Shown: positions 10,573-22,478, counted from the first letter of the stretch. The stretch: DNA of 64,000 bases from Taudactylus pleione (GCA_031769625.1 JAUIMM010000121.1:10931501-10995500); one strand, 5' to 3'. The notes: generated by a model from the letters alone, not told the origin. A program made the numbers and translations.

Positions 10573-10724
10573 TTGTGTATATGTAGATGTGTGTATTTAG
10601 TATATATATATATATATACTAAATACACACATCTACATATACACAACATCATATATATATATATATATATATATGATGTTGTGTATATGTAGATGTGTGT
10701 ATTTAGTATATATATATATATATA

Positions 10725-10764
<40 letters not shown>

Positions 10765-10790
10765 AACACACACTCACACACACACACAGT
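10473..10790. repeat. AT microsatellite with alternating inverted 33-bp blocks
   Basis: actaaatacacacatctaca... occurs at 10504-10536 and 10618-10650. Its exact reverse complement occurs at 10569-10601 and 10675-10707. (AT)n or (TA)n tracts separate the blocks and CA repeats follow. The whole can fold into cruciforms. Open frames here are artefacts of the repeat. Confidence 0.85.
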
Positions 10791-10799
10791 GGCCATAAT

Positions 10800-11847
10800 T
10801 AAAGTTCTCCTATTCAGAGCAACTGCTTCCCAAGTCCTAATTATTCATTCTGATTGTTAGAATAAGCTACAGGTGGCTCTGAATAGGGTAAGTTTCATTT
10901 TGGCCACTCTGTATAATATATAATTATCTCTTCATTGACAGTTCTAGTGGTCACTGTTGATTATTCTGTCTGCACTGTTACCATCTCCCTGTATTAGCCC
11001 ATTGGCATTCATTCATCCTGTTTAGTGTTATGTCCAACATTAACCAACAACAATACCCTGTGGTAATAAATATCGCTTTAAGGGAAATGCAGCTTAATAT
11101 AGGTGAGGACCTCATGAAGCAGTTGCAGAGAAAGCACCTTTCTACAGTATTGTCATAACAGCCATGTTTGAATAGCTTTGTTAGGTCAGCTGTTCTCGTT
11201 ATAGTTGTAAGACAAGCTCCTGCTGTCACGAACATATATTTTAGAATAGCATTGCACTTCCGGTCTGAACCATCAGTCTTAGAAAGCTTTGCAAGATGTG
11301 ATTTCACTGTAGGAGGAGACTCATACTTTCCTCTATCATCTACTGGAAAAGGGTAACAAGCTAAAAGCCTAAGAAAAACCTTACATTATCTATTAGGGTT
11401 TGGCCAAGATTTTTAGATTTGCTTATCTGATCTCACAGATCATTCCAAAATATTTGAAAGAAACTAGAAGAATCTACTAATGCATTTTCATAAGAAAATG
11501 GTGAGAATGGTGCCCAGAACTACTCCTTTGAGTAGATAATGCACCCTGATAATCACAAGGAGAAACGGAGAGACATTTTTCGTCAGCTAAAGCCAAAGAG
11601 AGACGGGACCATCCATGGTCTCATATTTTTGGGCAGTCTGTTCCCACATGAAAAAGCTCTGGTACTGCTCCTTTATTTGCCATGTTGCGAGAAAAAAGAT
11701 GACAGAAATAAACTGAGAGGGACTTCTACAGTAATTAAGGGCTCTCAATACTTCCTTCTGGCTAGGAGATAGAGAGGAGACCAAACTATGGCTGCATTTC
11801 CCTGTCAGTAATTATTACATGCAGAGAAGCTGACAAGATAGAGATTG
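10800..11847. other. Intronic sequence, nothing recognised
   Basis: No exon or bounded repeat is supported. Confidence 0.35.
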
Positions 11848-12829
11848 AGGGCCTGATTCAGGGGTGAACACTGCTGCATAGCTCTAGTGTCTGTTGTCGT
11901 AGCCATGGCCGCAGGGCATAACTAGATATAAGGGTGCAACATAGCAAAAGTTTCACGGGCCTCACTATGTCCACCGCGGCTCCACCCCGCTCCCTATCCT
12001 CGACTTACCTCAGTTCCGTGGTTGTCCTCCATCAGCGCGTGCTGCACAGGGCAGGCACATCTCCTCTCCCAGTCAGCTCCATCTCTCCTCACTGACTAAT
12101 GCTGGGGGGAGGCGTGGCTATGCTGAGCCTGCTGGGACATATCCAGATCACGGCCATGTCTCCTCCCAGTATCAGTCAGAGAGAGAGACGGAGGCGGAGC
12201 TGACCGGAATAGCAGATGTGCCTGCCCTGCGCAGCACACTGTTGATGGAGGACTAAACCACAGCTTGCCTGGCAGCATAGGTGCAGGGGGACGGCTGGGC
12301 CCCAGAGACTGCCCGGGCCCCATAGCAGCCACTGCACATCTGGTAATTACGCCAGGGTACGGCAGCGATAACATGCAAAAGCCAGTTTCAGCCTTCCCTT
12401 TGTGTACTAGCTTGCGCCCGAGCCCTGAGATGCCCACTTTCACTGCCTGTGCATGCCGGTGGTTCTGGGCACTGCACCATCTGTGCACCATGGTCACTGT
12501 CACCAGCCTATGGCAGGTGCACTTTTTCCATCTGAACATAGTCTCTTTGGATGTGGCCTTGCATATGAGAATGCAGCTGCTGTGACTGACACACCCATAA
12601 CACGCCCACAAGACAGTTTTTTTGCGATCACTTCAGGCCACCTCCTGAAAACCTCCCTGGTACGCCCATGGTTTTGCCTTTCCATTACTGATAGCAGCGG
12701 TTCCGCATGCAACAGCGCATTTGTTAATTCAGGGGTTCCCAGAATATTTTGCGCATGCGCAGTAGCAAATAATAGCTCAACTACTTGAACATGAACATTG
12801 CGTGCAGTTATCATGCACCCCTGAATCAG
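11848..12829. mobile_element. Harbinger-type element with a nested hAT-like element
   Basis: gggcctgattcaggggtg at the left and cacccctgaatcagg at the right are inverted ends of the gggcctgattcag family. At about 11911-12352 a block beginning cagggcataactagatataa and ending ctggtaattacgcc resembles hAT MITE ends, so it was probably inserted later. Boundaries of the inner element are approximate. Confidence 0.6.
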
Positions 12830-12838
12830 GTTTTATGG

Positions 12839-13006
12839 GGTATATTTACTAAAGTGTGGGTTTTAGAAGTGGAGATGTTGCCCATGGCAACCAATCAGAT
12901 TCTAGCTATTATCTTCTAGAAGGTGCTAGATAGATGTTAAGTAATATCTGATTGGTTGCTATAGACAATACCACCACGTCTAAAAATCTGTACTTTAGTA
13001 AATACC
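12839..13006. mobile_element. MITE, 'gttgcccatggcaacc' family
   Basis: ggtatatttactaaagt and actttagtaaatacc are inverted ends. The interior gttgcccatggcaaccaatcag pairs with ctgattggttgc. It adjoins the Harbinger element ending at 12829. Confidence 0.7.
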
Positions 13007-13009
13007 ACT

Positions 13010-13870
13010 TAGACACTGTATAAGTGATGTAGAGTTTAACACATGTCGATGGTATTTGCTCCCATTTTGCATGCACTGAATTAATTGCATATTTTTGCTT
13101 GCATGCAGGGTCACCTTTGTAAGTAGACCTTAGTTTGATAGCCATCATCATCAGTGCACACCTGCTTCAGACTCTCTTTGTGTAGCAGATACGTGTCAAA
13201 ATAGACATATTTATGCTTCCAGATAGTGCTCAGTCCATAATACCATCAGTATGCCCTCACTAAGCATTGCCTACATAACAACACCTCGTTATAGTCCAGT
13301 TACGCCCCTTCAGATGCAAGTGAAGGTGCAAGTGAAATGTGCACAATTTTGAATGACGGGTAATGGAGTATGCTTGAATTAAAAAAATGCACAGTGCAAA
13401 AACACCCAAGATACACCTGCAAATGGGCGTACGTTCAACTCTGCACAGTCCCTGTGGGTCTACCACCAGATTCAAATGAACTGTCATAATGGTGATAAGT
13501 GAGGAGACTGGCCAAAATATCAGCCTTTCACAAGATCCTGTGATGACCGCACAGCAGAGATCCTCTCAGCGCCACTGGAGGACGCTCAGATGAGATAGTT
13601 GTAGCTTGGGATTTCTGTCATTGTATAAACAACTGCCAATTACCAGCAGTAGCTGAACGGGGTTGCAGTCGTTGCCTGGTGTAATAGTAACTGGGTTGCC
13701 CTCCGGAGCCCATAAGAATGAGCCGGTGGCATTAAGAAGCTGTCTGAGCCATCAGCCGTCTGTAGTAAGAAAAACTAGAACTAAACAAATACATAATAAT
13801 TATCACTCTACAGGCAGCACTTAGAAAACAACCCTCCTCCTGCGGACAATTGGAAGAAGCTTAACGTACT
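13010..13870. other. Intronic sequence, nothing recognised
   Basis: No gene or bounded element is supported. Some words such as gcatacgttcaactctgcac are only moderately GC-rich. Confidence 0.35.
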
Positions 13871-13885
13871 CCAGCTAGGGCAGTA

Positions 13886-14153
13886 ATGGACAACAGGTGG
13901 CCCCGGGACTGCATGTGGCCCTCCCAGCCTTCCATTGCATCTCCCAGCTCCTTCCCGCTTTGTTGTGATATTTGTTTGTTATAGCTTGTAAAGCTTGTTT
14001 GAAAGGCCTGATATGTAATTACTGTTAGTTGTCTCTTTTCTTGATTAAATATATTAAATTAATTTGCTATTGAGATTAGGAGTAATGTGAGTGTGAGGCC
14101 CTTTTGAAAGTTAGAGGGCTCCCGAAGTATATGTGGTTGCCTATCACTGGGTT
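13886..14153. mobile_element. Possible degenerate hAT MITE
   Basis: cagtaatggacaacaggtggccc at the left and ggttgcctatcactg at the right look like hAT-type ends. The flanks (agctaggg and ggttagag) agree at only about five of eight bases, so this is tentative. Confidence 0.4.
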
Positions 14154-14344
14154 AGAGAAGAGAAGCTCAGACTTAATTTGCTTTTTTTCTTATTGCTCAA
14201 CCCTCTCTAGTGCCCCCAATGGATGCCAGTGAAATAAAGGTTACTAACAATAATTATACCTATAGTTTTAGCCATTGCTGCAAGGGTACATGTTTTGGGT
14301 ATGTCATTATACTGCATGTTATTATTTCCTAGTGTTTTCTACAG

Positions 14345-14404
14345 TCTGGTGGAACTGGCATTGTCAAAGCTAAGCAACAACTGACAGAGATACGGAGATA
14401 CAAG
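14345..14404 (+). CDS. CFAP65: CFAP65-like exon g, 20-codon micro-exon
   Basis: The acceptor is tagtgttttctacag and the donor is gtgaga. It encodes 20 residues beginning SGGTGIVKAKQQL and ending RRYK, and is phase 0 on both sides. It reads smoothly into TLPPIKNADF of the next exon. The small size is supported by good splice sites and phase; without it the flanking exons would still be in frame, so it could be skipped in some transcripts. Confidence 0.7.
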
Positions 14405-14665
14405 GTGAGAAGTCTATCATTTGTCGCACAATTCACAGGGATCCGTTTAATCAACCTGAGGTCCAAACGCTGGTGCTTTTAGTATAGGGAGCCTTTCATT
14501 TCCAGCATGGATCATAGATCTCGGTCATTTTATTGTCAATATTGTGTATAAGTGTAGTCTTCTGTGTGCATGTTTTCATACATGCACCAGGGGTCTGTTC
14601 ATACAGCTACTCTTGTACTTGCCAAACTCTTTTGGTACAATTGTAAATATCTGTGCTTCCTGTGT

Positions 14666-15156
14666 GTTGGGTATGAAATCCCAGCACTCGGGATGCCTGC
14701 TGTCAAAAGACCCGATAGCGGCATCCCGATGCTGAGGATCCCAACAGCGGAGAGGTAAGTACCCTAACCTTCCCTCCTTAACCCTAATTCTCCTGTTCAG
14801 CAGCCTAACCTTAACCCTACCCCACACCCTAACCCACCCCGTGCCTAAACTTAACCCCCACCCCCTTAGTGCCTAACCCTAACCCCCTCGGTGGTGCCTA
14901 ACCCTAACCCCCCCTGTCCATAGCCTAACCCTAACCTCCCCCCTCCCCCCGGGGTGCCTAAACCTAACCACCCCTTGGCTAAGACCTAAGGGCTCCTGCT
15001 GTACTTACCATCGGCATGCCGGCAGTCAAGATCCCGGCATCGGCATCTCCCCTCTTGTCAGGATTATGGCTCTGGTGTCTTGTCCCCGGTACGGGATTCC
15101 AGCTCCGGGATTTCATCACCCGGCATGCCGATGGTCGGCATTTTAACTACATCCCC
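14666..15156. mobile_element. MULE-like non-autonomous element with CCCTAA-type core, copy 1
   Basis: It is flanked by a 9-bp duplication ttcctgtgt (14657-14665 and 15157-15165). The outer arms are GC-rich inverted words (cgggatgcc / ggcatgccg, ccgatggtcggcat). The core 14760-14990 is a pyrimidine-rich telomere-like array of ccctaaccc and taaccctaac words. A 9-bp TSD is characteristic of Mutator/MULE elements. No transposase is present. Related copies: 19630-19993 and 57269-58000. Confidence 0.7.
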
Positions 15157-15369
15157 TTCCTGTGTACATACATTATATGGACAAAAGTATTCGGATGTCT
15201 GCCCATTACACCAACAGGGTCTGTAATGACAATGTATTCAAATACATATACTTTAATATGCAGTTGGTCCCCCTTTTGCCGCTATAACATCTTCCACTCT
15301 TCTTGGAAGGCTTTGCACAATATTTTGGAGTATTTTTGTAGGAATTTGTGCCCATTCATTCAGTAGAGC

Positions 15370-17155
15370 ATTTATGATGTTGGACAAGAAGGCCTGGCTC
15401 ACAATCTCCTTTTCAGTTCATCCCAAAGGTGCTCGATGAGGTTGAGGTTAGGGCTCTGTGTGGGCCAGTCAAGTTCTTCCACACTGAACTCATAAAACCA
15501 TGTCTTTTATAGTCCTTGCTTTGTGCACTGGGGCACAGTCATGTTGGAACAAAAAAGGGCCTTCCACAAACTGTTTCCACAAAGTTGGAAGCATAGCATT
15601 GTCCAAAATGTCTTGATATGTTGAAGCATTAAGATTGCCCTTCACTGGAGATAAGGGGTGTCACGAACCCGGGCTGACTCACAGATACAACAATCTGGAT
15701 CAACTGGTCGTGACGCCGCCGCACCTTGGTCACTTAACAAAATACACAATTCTTCCACCAAGCAGATTTATCAGGAGTTCTGCGATCTCTGAACAGATTA
15801 TTAATAAATCACATTCAATCCCACACAGATATGTAGCATGAGTCTCACAGGCTCGCAATCACGTGGAATATGCTAGATTAAAAAATATTTTCAAATAATA
15901 TTTTCAAGGCTTAGTTACAAAAATATGAATAAAATGACAAATAGATTATAATGCAAATATTTTCTAAAAATAAAGAGAAATAACTTAGAGTTCCTAAGAC
16001 AATTTACAATAAAGTTCTTAGCACTGCTGATGGGGTGGGGGATTTCACCCACAAGAATATCCTGGTGCACTCACAGCACTGCCGTCTGATCCCCAATGAG
16101 TGACAAGCTGTTTTGGGACAGCTACATTCTTATGTTTCTGCAAGAGCCCTCCTAGCTCCCACCTTTCTGATTAACTCTCCCAGTGGGAGCTGTTAATAAA
16201 TGATGTGACTTATACATATTCTGCTCTTCAAATAACACAAGACAGTTTCACATTTTTCTCAACTGGGCACAGTGCCCCATAACTGTTTAGGAGATAAGAC
16301 ACAGTTATATACACATTCCTCAAATCACAGACATTGACATAGATTGTTATCAACCCCTCTTCCTGGTGTGGCTGGCTTCAAAGGATGTTCCAGTCGTAAA
16401 CCGCGGAGTATCCATCAGCCCCTCTGGACACACACATGTCAATTAAAGGACATCAAATGCAGTTGCTTCATTACGCATAGATCACGAAATATCATTTCTG
16501 GCGATTATTCTTGTGATTAAACGCCACAAGGGGCCTAGCCCAAACCCTGAAAAACAGCCCCATACCATTATCCCTCCTCCACCAAACTTCACAGTTGGCA
16601 CAATGCAGTCAGGCAGTTAAACCGGGCATCTGCCAAACCCAGACTCGCCCATCTGACTGCCAAACAGAGAAGCGTGATTCATCACGCCACAGAACGCATT
16701 TCCACTGCTCCACAGTCCAGTGTCGGTGTGCTTTACACCATTCCATCAGACGCTTGGCATTGGACTTGATGGTGTGAGGCTTGCATGCAGCTGCTCGGCC
16801 ATCGAAAACCCATTCCAGTAATCTCCCGTATGTTTCCACATTCATAAATAAAGAGATAAACAAGCTCCCGCTGCGCAGTTTTTGTGCTTACATTAATGCC
16901 AGTGGAAGTTTGGAACTCTTCAGCTATGGAATCAGCAGAGCATTGGTGACTTTTACGCACCATGCGCCTTAGCAGTCGTTGACCCCGCTGTGATTTTACA
17001 TGGCCTTCCACTTGTTGTTCCTTTCCACTTTCTAATAATATCACAGTTGACCGTGGAATATCCAGCAGGGATGAAATTTCAGGAACAGTCTTATTGCAAA
17101 GGTATCCTATCACATTACAATGCTTGAAGTCACTGAGCTCTTCAGAATGACCCAT
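15370..17155 (-). pseudogene. Broken Tc1 transposase
   Basis: From the start at 17155 the peptide opens MGHSEELSDFKHCNVIGYL and continues with a helix-turn-helix segment ('VPEISSLLDIPRSTV'), as in Tc1 DNA-binding domains. A frameshift falls near 16850. After it, 'KRLMEWCKAHRHWTVEQWKC' and 'LWRDESRFSVWQSDGRVWVW' represent the first catalytic Asp region. The LTR insertion then separates the C-terminal third, whose minus-strand remnant at 15370-15650 is out of frame. It is not functional. Confidence 0.8.
15659..16528. mobile_element. Solo LTR (870 bp) with 5-bp TSD AGGGG
   Basis: It begins TGTCACGAAC and ends CGCCACA, that is TG...CA termini. AGGGG is duplicated at 15654-15658 and 16529-16533, and the Tc1 sequence resumes in register after it. 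No internal retroviral sequence is present, so it is likely the recombination remnant of an LTR retrotransposon. Orientation is undetermined. Confidence 0.8.
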
Positions 17156-17292
17156 TTTGTATCACAAATGTTTGTAAATGGAGACTGCATGGCTAGGTGC
17201 TTCATTTTATACACCCGTGGGAACGGGTCTGATTGAAACACCTCAATTCAATAATGAACAGGTGTTGCCAAATGCTTTTGTCCATATAGTTT

Positions 17293-17815
17293 ATATCTAT
17301 TTGTCTTAATGTAATTACTTGTGTACTTGCATTCCAAAAAAAATATCCCAGGTGGGGTGTTTAAACATTATCGTACCTGTAACATTTTTAAGGTACAAAC
17401 AGTAATAATGGGAATCTGTCAGGTTATGTTTTTTGTTAAATGTAATTAAGACAAATGTATATCAATGGTATGTTTAATACACTTTTATCTGTCCTTTACA
17501 GCTCCTTTTAAATCTGCACAAACATGACCATGCCTTTTGTTAATCACATATCTTGGAAGCTATGACTGTTTTGCATGTTGTTAAATAAGTGGGAAATAAT
17601 TTTCTTGTAAATACATTTTCCCTTGTCTTTATGTGAAAGTGATGATTGCTTGCAGACCTGTCCTCCTGATGAATGTGATGTTATATAAAAACTGTATTCC
17701 TCTAGAAATGTTAATAGTTATTGAAAATAGCCACAATGGGGCAGCATTATCTTTAGAATGTGCAGCATATTAAGTCAAGTAATAATTCTTAAACAGAGCT
17801 GTATTTTGTTACCAG
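17293..17815. other. Intronic sequence before exon h
   Basis: No repeat or gene was recognised. It ends in the acceptor of exon h. Confidence 0.4.
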
Positions 17816-18030
17816 ACCCTACCACCCATCAAGAATGCCGATTTTGCCCGGGCACCAGTCAGCCGAGACAGAAAAAGCCGCAGGGCACAGAAAGAGGCTC
17901 AGAAAGTCTGGACTAGACCTGAATCACCTACTCCATTACAGCTCCATCTGTCAGTGACTGCGAGATCTCATCACATACCAGACTTTCTGAACCAATTCCA
18001 GAATGACTTTCAGAGACACTTCCAGCAGAG
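17816..18030 (+). CDS. CFAP65: CFAP65-like exon h (215 bp, ends phase 2)
   Basis: The acceptor is tttgttaccag and the donor is gtgagt. The peptide starts TLPPIKNADFARAPVSRDRK and ends with a Phe/Gln-rich stretch 'FLNQFQNDFQRHFQQ'. It is basic, then hydrophobic-aromatic, and low in predicted beta strands. It ends after two bases of a codon, completed by the first base (a) of the exon at 55020, giving Arg. The intron that follows is 36,989 bp. Confidence 0.78.
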
Positions 18031-18159
18031 GTGAGTAGCATTGTATATGCTGGAAGGGATCTGTAATTGGCTAGACACATTAGATGGATCCTATTATTGA
18101 TATGAAATCTGTATTCCCATGGCTGTTTGTTATATGTAGTGTACCAGACATGATTTACA

Positions 18160-18700
18160 GGAAGGTGTAGTCAGGGTAAGCAGGGAAGGCAGAGCCTCCC
18201 GTCATATTCCTGAGATTTGATATAAAATTATTAGAATAATACAAAGAAGATATTTATAACTTATAAATATCTTCTTTGTTTATTGTAATCATTTTTATAT
18301 TTCCCTGGGACTGCAGAGAGACGAAAGATGAGGCAGCAACAGCTCAGCCTCGCTTCTGTATAGTCAGACACTGCTTGCTGAGCTGGGAGTGGGACCACAC
18401 CACAGGCAGTAAGCTGCACAGAAAGAGAGCTAATAGAGGCATGCCTCTGTGTATGGAGGCGTGCCTTGATCACTGATGAACACCTTAGATGTATCATGTG
18501 ACCAGGAAGTGCACGGCAGTGTTTAGACATCGGAGCTCAGTCAGCAGCAGCAAGAGAAGACACAGTGATGTAGGTAGGAAAATCAATAGACATTGAAGTT
18601 CAGTGTAGTGAGGGAAGAGTTACAGTGAGTATGGGGGAGACAGGCTCTCAGCACGCAGACCCATCTGCATGTGTGCCTCCCCAGCCATTGACCTCACCGC
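18160..18700. repeat. Unclassified repeat with a 39-bp near-perfect palindrome
   Basis: At 18241-18279 two 19-bp arms (acaaagaagatatttataa and its complement) flank a single c. The surroundings contain gcagggaaggcagagcctccc on the left and gggggagacaggctctc on the right, weakly inverted, suggesting an element of about 500 bp. Confidence 0.45.
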
Positions 18701-19129
18701 ACGTCACTGATGATTTGTGCATACAAATACAACACAACTCTGACTTTAGAGATCTACTTAATGTGTAGATGCAATTGGGTATGAGATACCGTCAAGTCCA
18801 GCCAGCTTGCGAAGTTTTTTGACAATATCACTGTTTTTGTCCTAAGTGGAGGCCAGGTGGAACAGAGCAAATAACTGCATCAAGTTTAATGACCTTGTGT
18901 CTGGAGTTGTGTGTTTGACTGTCTTCGGAAATAGCTAAATAGGAAATTCATTTACCCATTTTTGAAAATGGTTTTGCACAACAAATGCACCTTGTGACCA
19001 ATGTCTCAAACTGAGCAGTCTGGAAATTAAAGAGTTAAAAGCTTTGGCAAGTACCCCATCCCCAAAGACTGCACTGACAACCTGACAGTTTTTCCATATT
19101 CAGCCCATTTTTAACGGTATCCCGATGAT

Positions 19130-19440
19130 ATGTCTACAGTAAAAAGGTAGTCAGTCAATAGGTCGTCACCAGAAGGTTGGCAGTCAGTAGATTGACAGGG
19201 TCAACAGTGACATTAGTTTGACAGGGTTAAAAGGTTGAAATTCAAATGGTCGACACAAAAAAAATAGACGCCTTGTTTTTCAGGATGGTTAGGCTAAAAT
19301 AACAAAAAAATCATGTGTCAAACCTTTTTTGTGTGTCAACTATTGAACCCTGTCGACCTAAGTCACTGTTGACCAATTACGCATCAACCTATTGACTGTC
19401 AACCTTCTGGTGTCGACCTATTGACTGTCTACTGTTTTAT
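19130..19440. mobile_element. 'GTCGAC'-rich inverted-repeat element, copy 1
   Basis: The ends tgtctacagtaaaaaggtagtcagtcaatagg and cctattgactgtctactgtttt are inverted. Inside, ggtcgacac, gtcaacagtg, gtcgaccta and similar short words recur roughly every 15-25 bp in both orientations. Related copies are at 59688-60190 and, as a fragment, 50455-50560. Confidence 0.6.
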
Positions 19441-19629
19441 TGTAGATAAATCCACACCCTCTTTAACACTTATCATCTCTTGATTGCTCAACCTAAAGGG
19501 AGCAGGGCTTGTGGCCTGCAGCTCCTCTGTGAGTGGGGCTGGTAAGTGGAAACATGGTAGTAATTCCTATTTGCAAGCTTAGCCCTTCTGTCTATTGATT
19601 TTCACATTTCTTGATTTATTTGTCTCATG

Positions 19630-19993
19630 GGGATGGCTACGGAATACCCGCGTTTCAGGAACCCGGCGGTCAGAATCCTGACGCTGGCATCCCGAGAGGG
19701 TTATAATACCGACACTTTGTCCATCTGTACCCTAACCCTCCCTCCCTGGTGCATAACCCTAAACTCCCCCCAGAGCTTAAACCTAACCTACCCCTCCCCA
19801 CACCCTATACCTAACCCTTCCCCCCTTAGTGCCTCATGCTAACCCCTAATGCTAACCCACCCCCTAACCCCTCTACTTACCTTCGGGATTCTGGCGGTCG
19901 GGATGCCAGCGCCGGCGTTCTGACAGGTGTCGGGATTCCGGCGCCGGCATTCTGACTGCCGTAATCCCCTCTGTCGGCATTTTCATCGCATCA
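19630..19993. mobile_element. MULE-like element with CCCTAA-type core, copy 2
   Basis: gtctcatg is duplicated at 19622-19629 and 19994-20001. The arms carry ggcggtcagaatcctgacgc and gcgccggcattctgactgcc. The core 19725-19870 is rich in ccctaaccc, taaacctaac and ctaaccc. Same family as 14666-15156 and 57269-58000. Confidence 0.65.
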
Positions 19994-20071
19994 CGTCTCA
20001 TGATATTATGGAGGCACTTTGACTTTTTATTTCTGGTGACATGATTGCTACATTAGTTCCTTACTAGGCTC

Positions 20072-20775
20072 TGATAACGCGATGTGTTTTGGATATTATT
20101 TATAAACCTTACTTATTATAAGAAGAAATTAAATAATTCACACCAATACCAACTCTAAAATAAATGACAATGTTTTACTTAAAAGCAAATTAATTCTACA
20201 TGTATTATTGTATTATTGACAAAGCAGACTTATAACATAAAAAAACATTAGTTCAGCAGCAGTGACAAAATGATTATTTGCAATGCCTAGCCTAGACTCA
20301 CAAGGTGACAGCCCTGTTTGTACTTACAGCCCAGCGTCCCGAGACTCTCTTGACCTACGATCGCTCCTGCTCAACCCGACTGACCCCTCCCCTATTTGAT
20401 CAATCTTTTATACTTTTTCCCTCTCTGCTACTGCCATATTCTAAAATGACGAATATTAATTAATTAATTCAATATTCATGCGCACTAAACATTTCACTGA
20501 TAATATGTTTTAATCATAACAAAACCTATAATCTCCTTTCTATGTTCTCAAAATACTGGTGACCGCTTATAGGCCAAGGCTATCCCGATTAACTCCCTTC
20601 TTGCTTAGACAGATCTGAGACATGCTGTCTCCTAGTCTGTTAGTATTAAACTAACCCATTGTTCTGTCTTGATAGAGTAGAAAATGGTTTTCATCAGTTC
20701 TAAGTCACACCTATTTTCGTAATAACACCTATACCTTTAGATTATACAATATTAACCAATAATAACTGTTGCTTC
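20072..20775 (-). repeat. ERV-B 3' LTR, first part
   Basis: Closely matches 45569-46246 with small indels, for example the extra ttaattaatt near 20456. It is interrupted at the cttc target by ERV-A and resumes at 38401. Confidence 0.85.
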
Positions 20776-22159
20776 TGTTGAATTTGTCAATAAACCTTTT
20801 AATATATTCCTTCCTATAAACCTCTAAGATTCACCTGCCTACAACCTCTAAGACAAAACCCTGCCTAAAACCTCTAAACAGAACGCTAATTGTGTACGCA
20901 GTTTAACCGCAAATAAAGACAGGAGTGGAATCTGTGTTTCCAACGCACAAGTATTATTCAGGTAAAAGTACAGTCAGTTACACGCAATCTATACATACAC
21001 AAGTTAGGCGTAAAAGGAAATAATACAGACCCAAGTACGGTTATACATACGCTGCGCCTCTGGACCCAGAGATAGACTTCTGACTAGATATCCGCAGTTC
21101 ATCCAAAATTCAGCATGAACTGGACAACCAGTGTTCGGACACATGTATTTATTCCCCCCCAGACTGAAACAGGACAAAGGGGGAACTTCCTGCTGATCTC
21201 ATTGGTTCCCAGAGGAGAAGCATATGTAACGACACATTTAACAGGTTGTTTCAAATAGACTTTCCCTGCCTCTAACAGCCGGAGTCTTTCTGGTAACGCC
21301 TCCTGTAACATTCCATCAACTAAACATTTTGTTGCTTGTAAGTTCTGCTATCCGTAACTTGAGTTTGCATGATGCGATCTCTCCACCGATAACACCGGGA
21401 TTCTGTAAAAAGCGTACGCATCAGAACGAAACCAAACACACCTTGCTTATCATGTATAATACCTTGGATATCAAAAACCTCTATTTCTTAGCATTTAAAC
21501 TAACTTAACCAACTTGAATCATACAGTTTGATGCTAATGGAACCTTGTGTGCGAATATGTAGTGTGTGAGTATTCGGGGTTTGATATAAGGGCGCTAGTT
21601 ATTAATGGGTGAGATTTAAATGCATAATTTCTCATATGCGAAGTGAACATCCAGCAGTGTGGATGGCTGAGGGTTGTAGTTCTACATGCCCTCTGTCAGC
21701 AGGCCCCCACCTGTTGTGTGTTCAAAGGAAAACAAAACCTCTTTTGTTCTCACAGACTCTTGTGTGACATGCAAATGTATTACCACCTCAAGCTGTGGAA
21801 TTTGGGGCCATCCTGTCTAGGATTCAGACTAATCCAATTGTGTAGATATTATATTACAATTGCCACAACTATACTTTATCTGCATCCAGGGATTCCCAAT
21901 TTGTATGTAAAAATACCCATTGTCTCTTCTTATTTACTTTTACTCAGAAAGCTTGTTTTTCCAGTTGCCCTTGGTTGGTTAACCAAAACATTGCCATCTG
22001 TTCTTAGCTCCTGAGTTATAACTTGAATTGACGCTGACCACAAAAATGGTGTCTTGCGATCTCATTTCCAAAATGGAGTCTTGCGGCCATTCGCAAGATG
22101 GCGTCGCCGCGATTAAATTTTAAACTGAACTTGTCTCAGCCAATTATTCAGCTTCAACA
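20776..22159 (-). repeat. ERV-A 3' LTR (1,384 bp)
   Basis: TGTTGAA...TTCAACA ends. By eye it differs from 37013-38396 at about 15 positions with no length change. On the minus strand AATAAA lies at 21148-21153, a likely poly(A) signal. Just inside is a polypurine tract, AAAGGGTGGA on the minus strand at about 22161-22172. Confidence 0.92.
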
Positions 22160-22172
22160 GTCCACCCTTTGA

Positions 22173-22478
22173 TAGCAAACAACATGCTATCACAATCTGC
22201 TATAAAAATTTATTTTGGGCTTACATTAACATATTATTTAGTGTTATCATGGGATGGCACAAGGTGGTTCTTAATCCATCAACAATGTGTCTCTAGGCGG
22301 GGGCATAAAACTACTATTATACGCACACCGCGGATCTTGGGAGATCATGTGACAGATGTGGGGATGCACCAGTCTTATAACAGTAGTTTTGAAGGGGAAT
22401 TTGAGACTTTACATTGTCTGGGTGTTCTATAAATAACATTTCAATAATATCTTCTATGCATGTCTAAATATTATACAT
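22173..22478 (-). other. ERV-A env-to-LTR spacer
   Basis: Non-coding stretch between the env stop and polypurine tract; no motif recognised. Confidence 0.5.

Larger units (their letters stand above)
15169..17292 (-). mobile_element. Tc1/mariner element, split by a solo LTR
   Basis: The ends cattatatggacaaaagtatt and aatgcttttgtccatatagt are Tc1-type TIRs. The transposase reads on the minus strand. The element is about 2.1 kb, of which 870 bp is a later LTR insertion (15659-16528). It follows the MULE-like element by only about 12 bp. Confidence 0.85.

Noticed and set aside
10386..10796. 136-codon minus-strand frame rich in Tyr and Ile
   Set aside because: Translation of an AT microsatellite.
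14760..14990. Possible true telomere or chromosome-end sequence (CCCTAA)
   Set aside because: The words are irregular, lie inside an element with a 9-bp target duplicate, and recur at two other loci.
21099..22014. Open frames inside both ERV-A LTRs (also at 37336-38251)
   Set aside because: Present in both LTRs only because the LTRs are duplicates; no domain and no evidence for an LTR-encoded protein.
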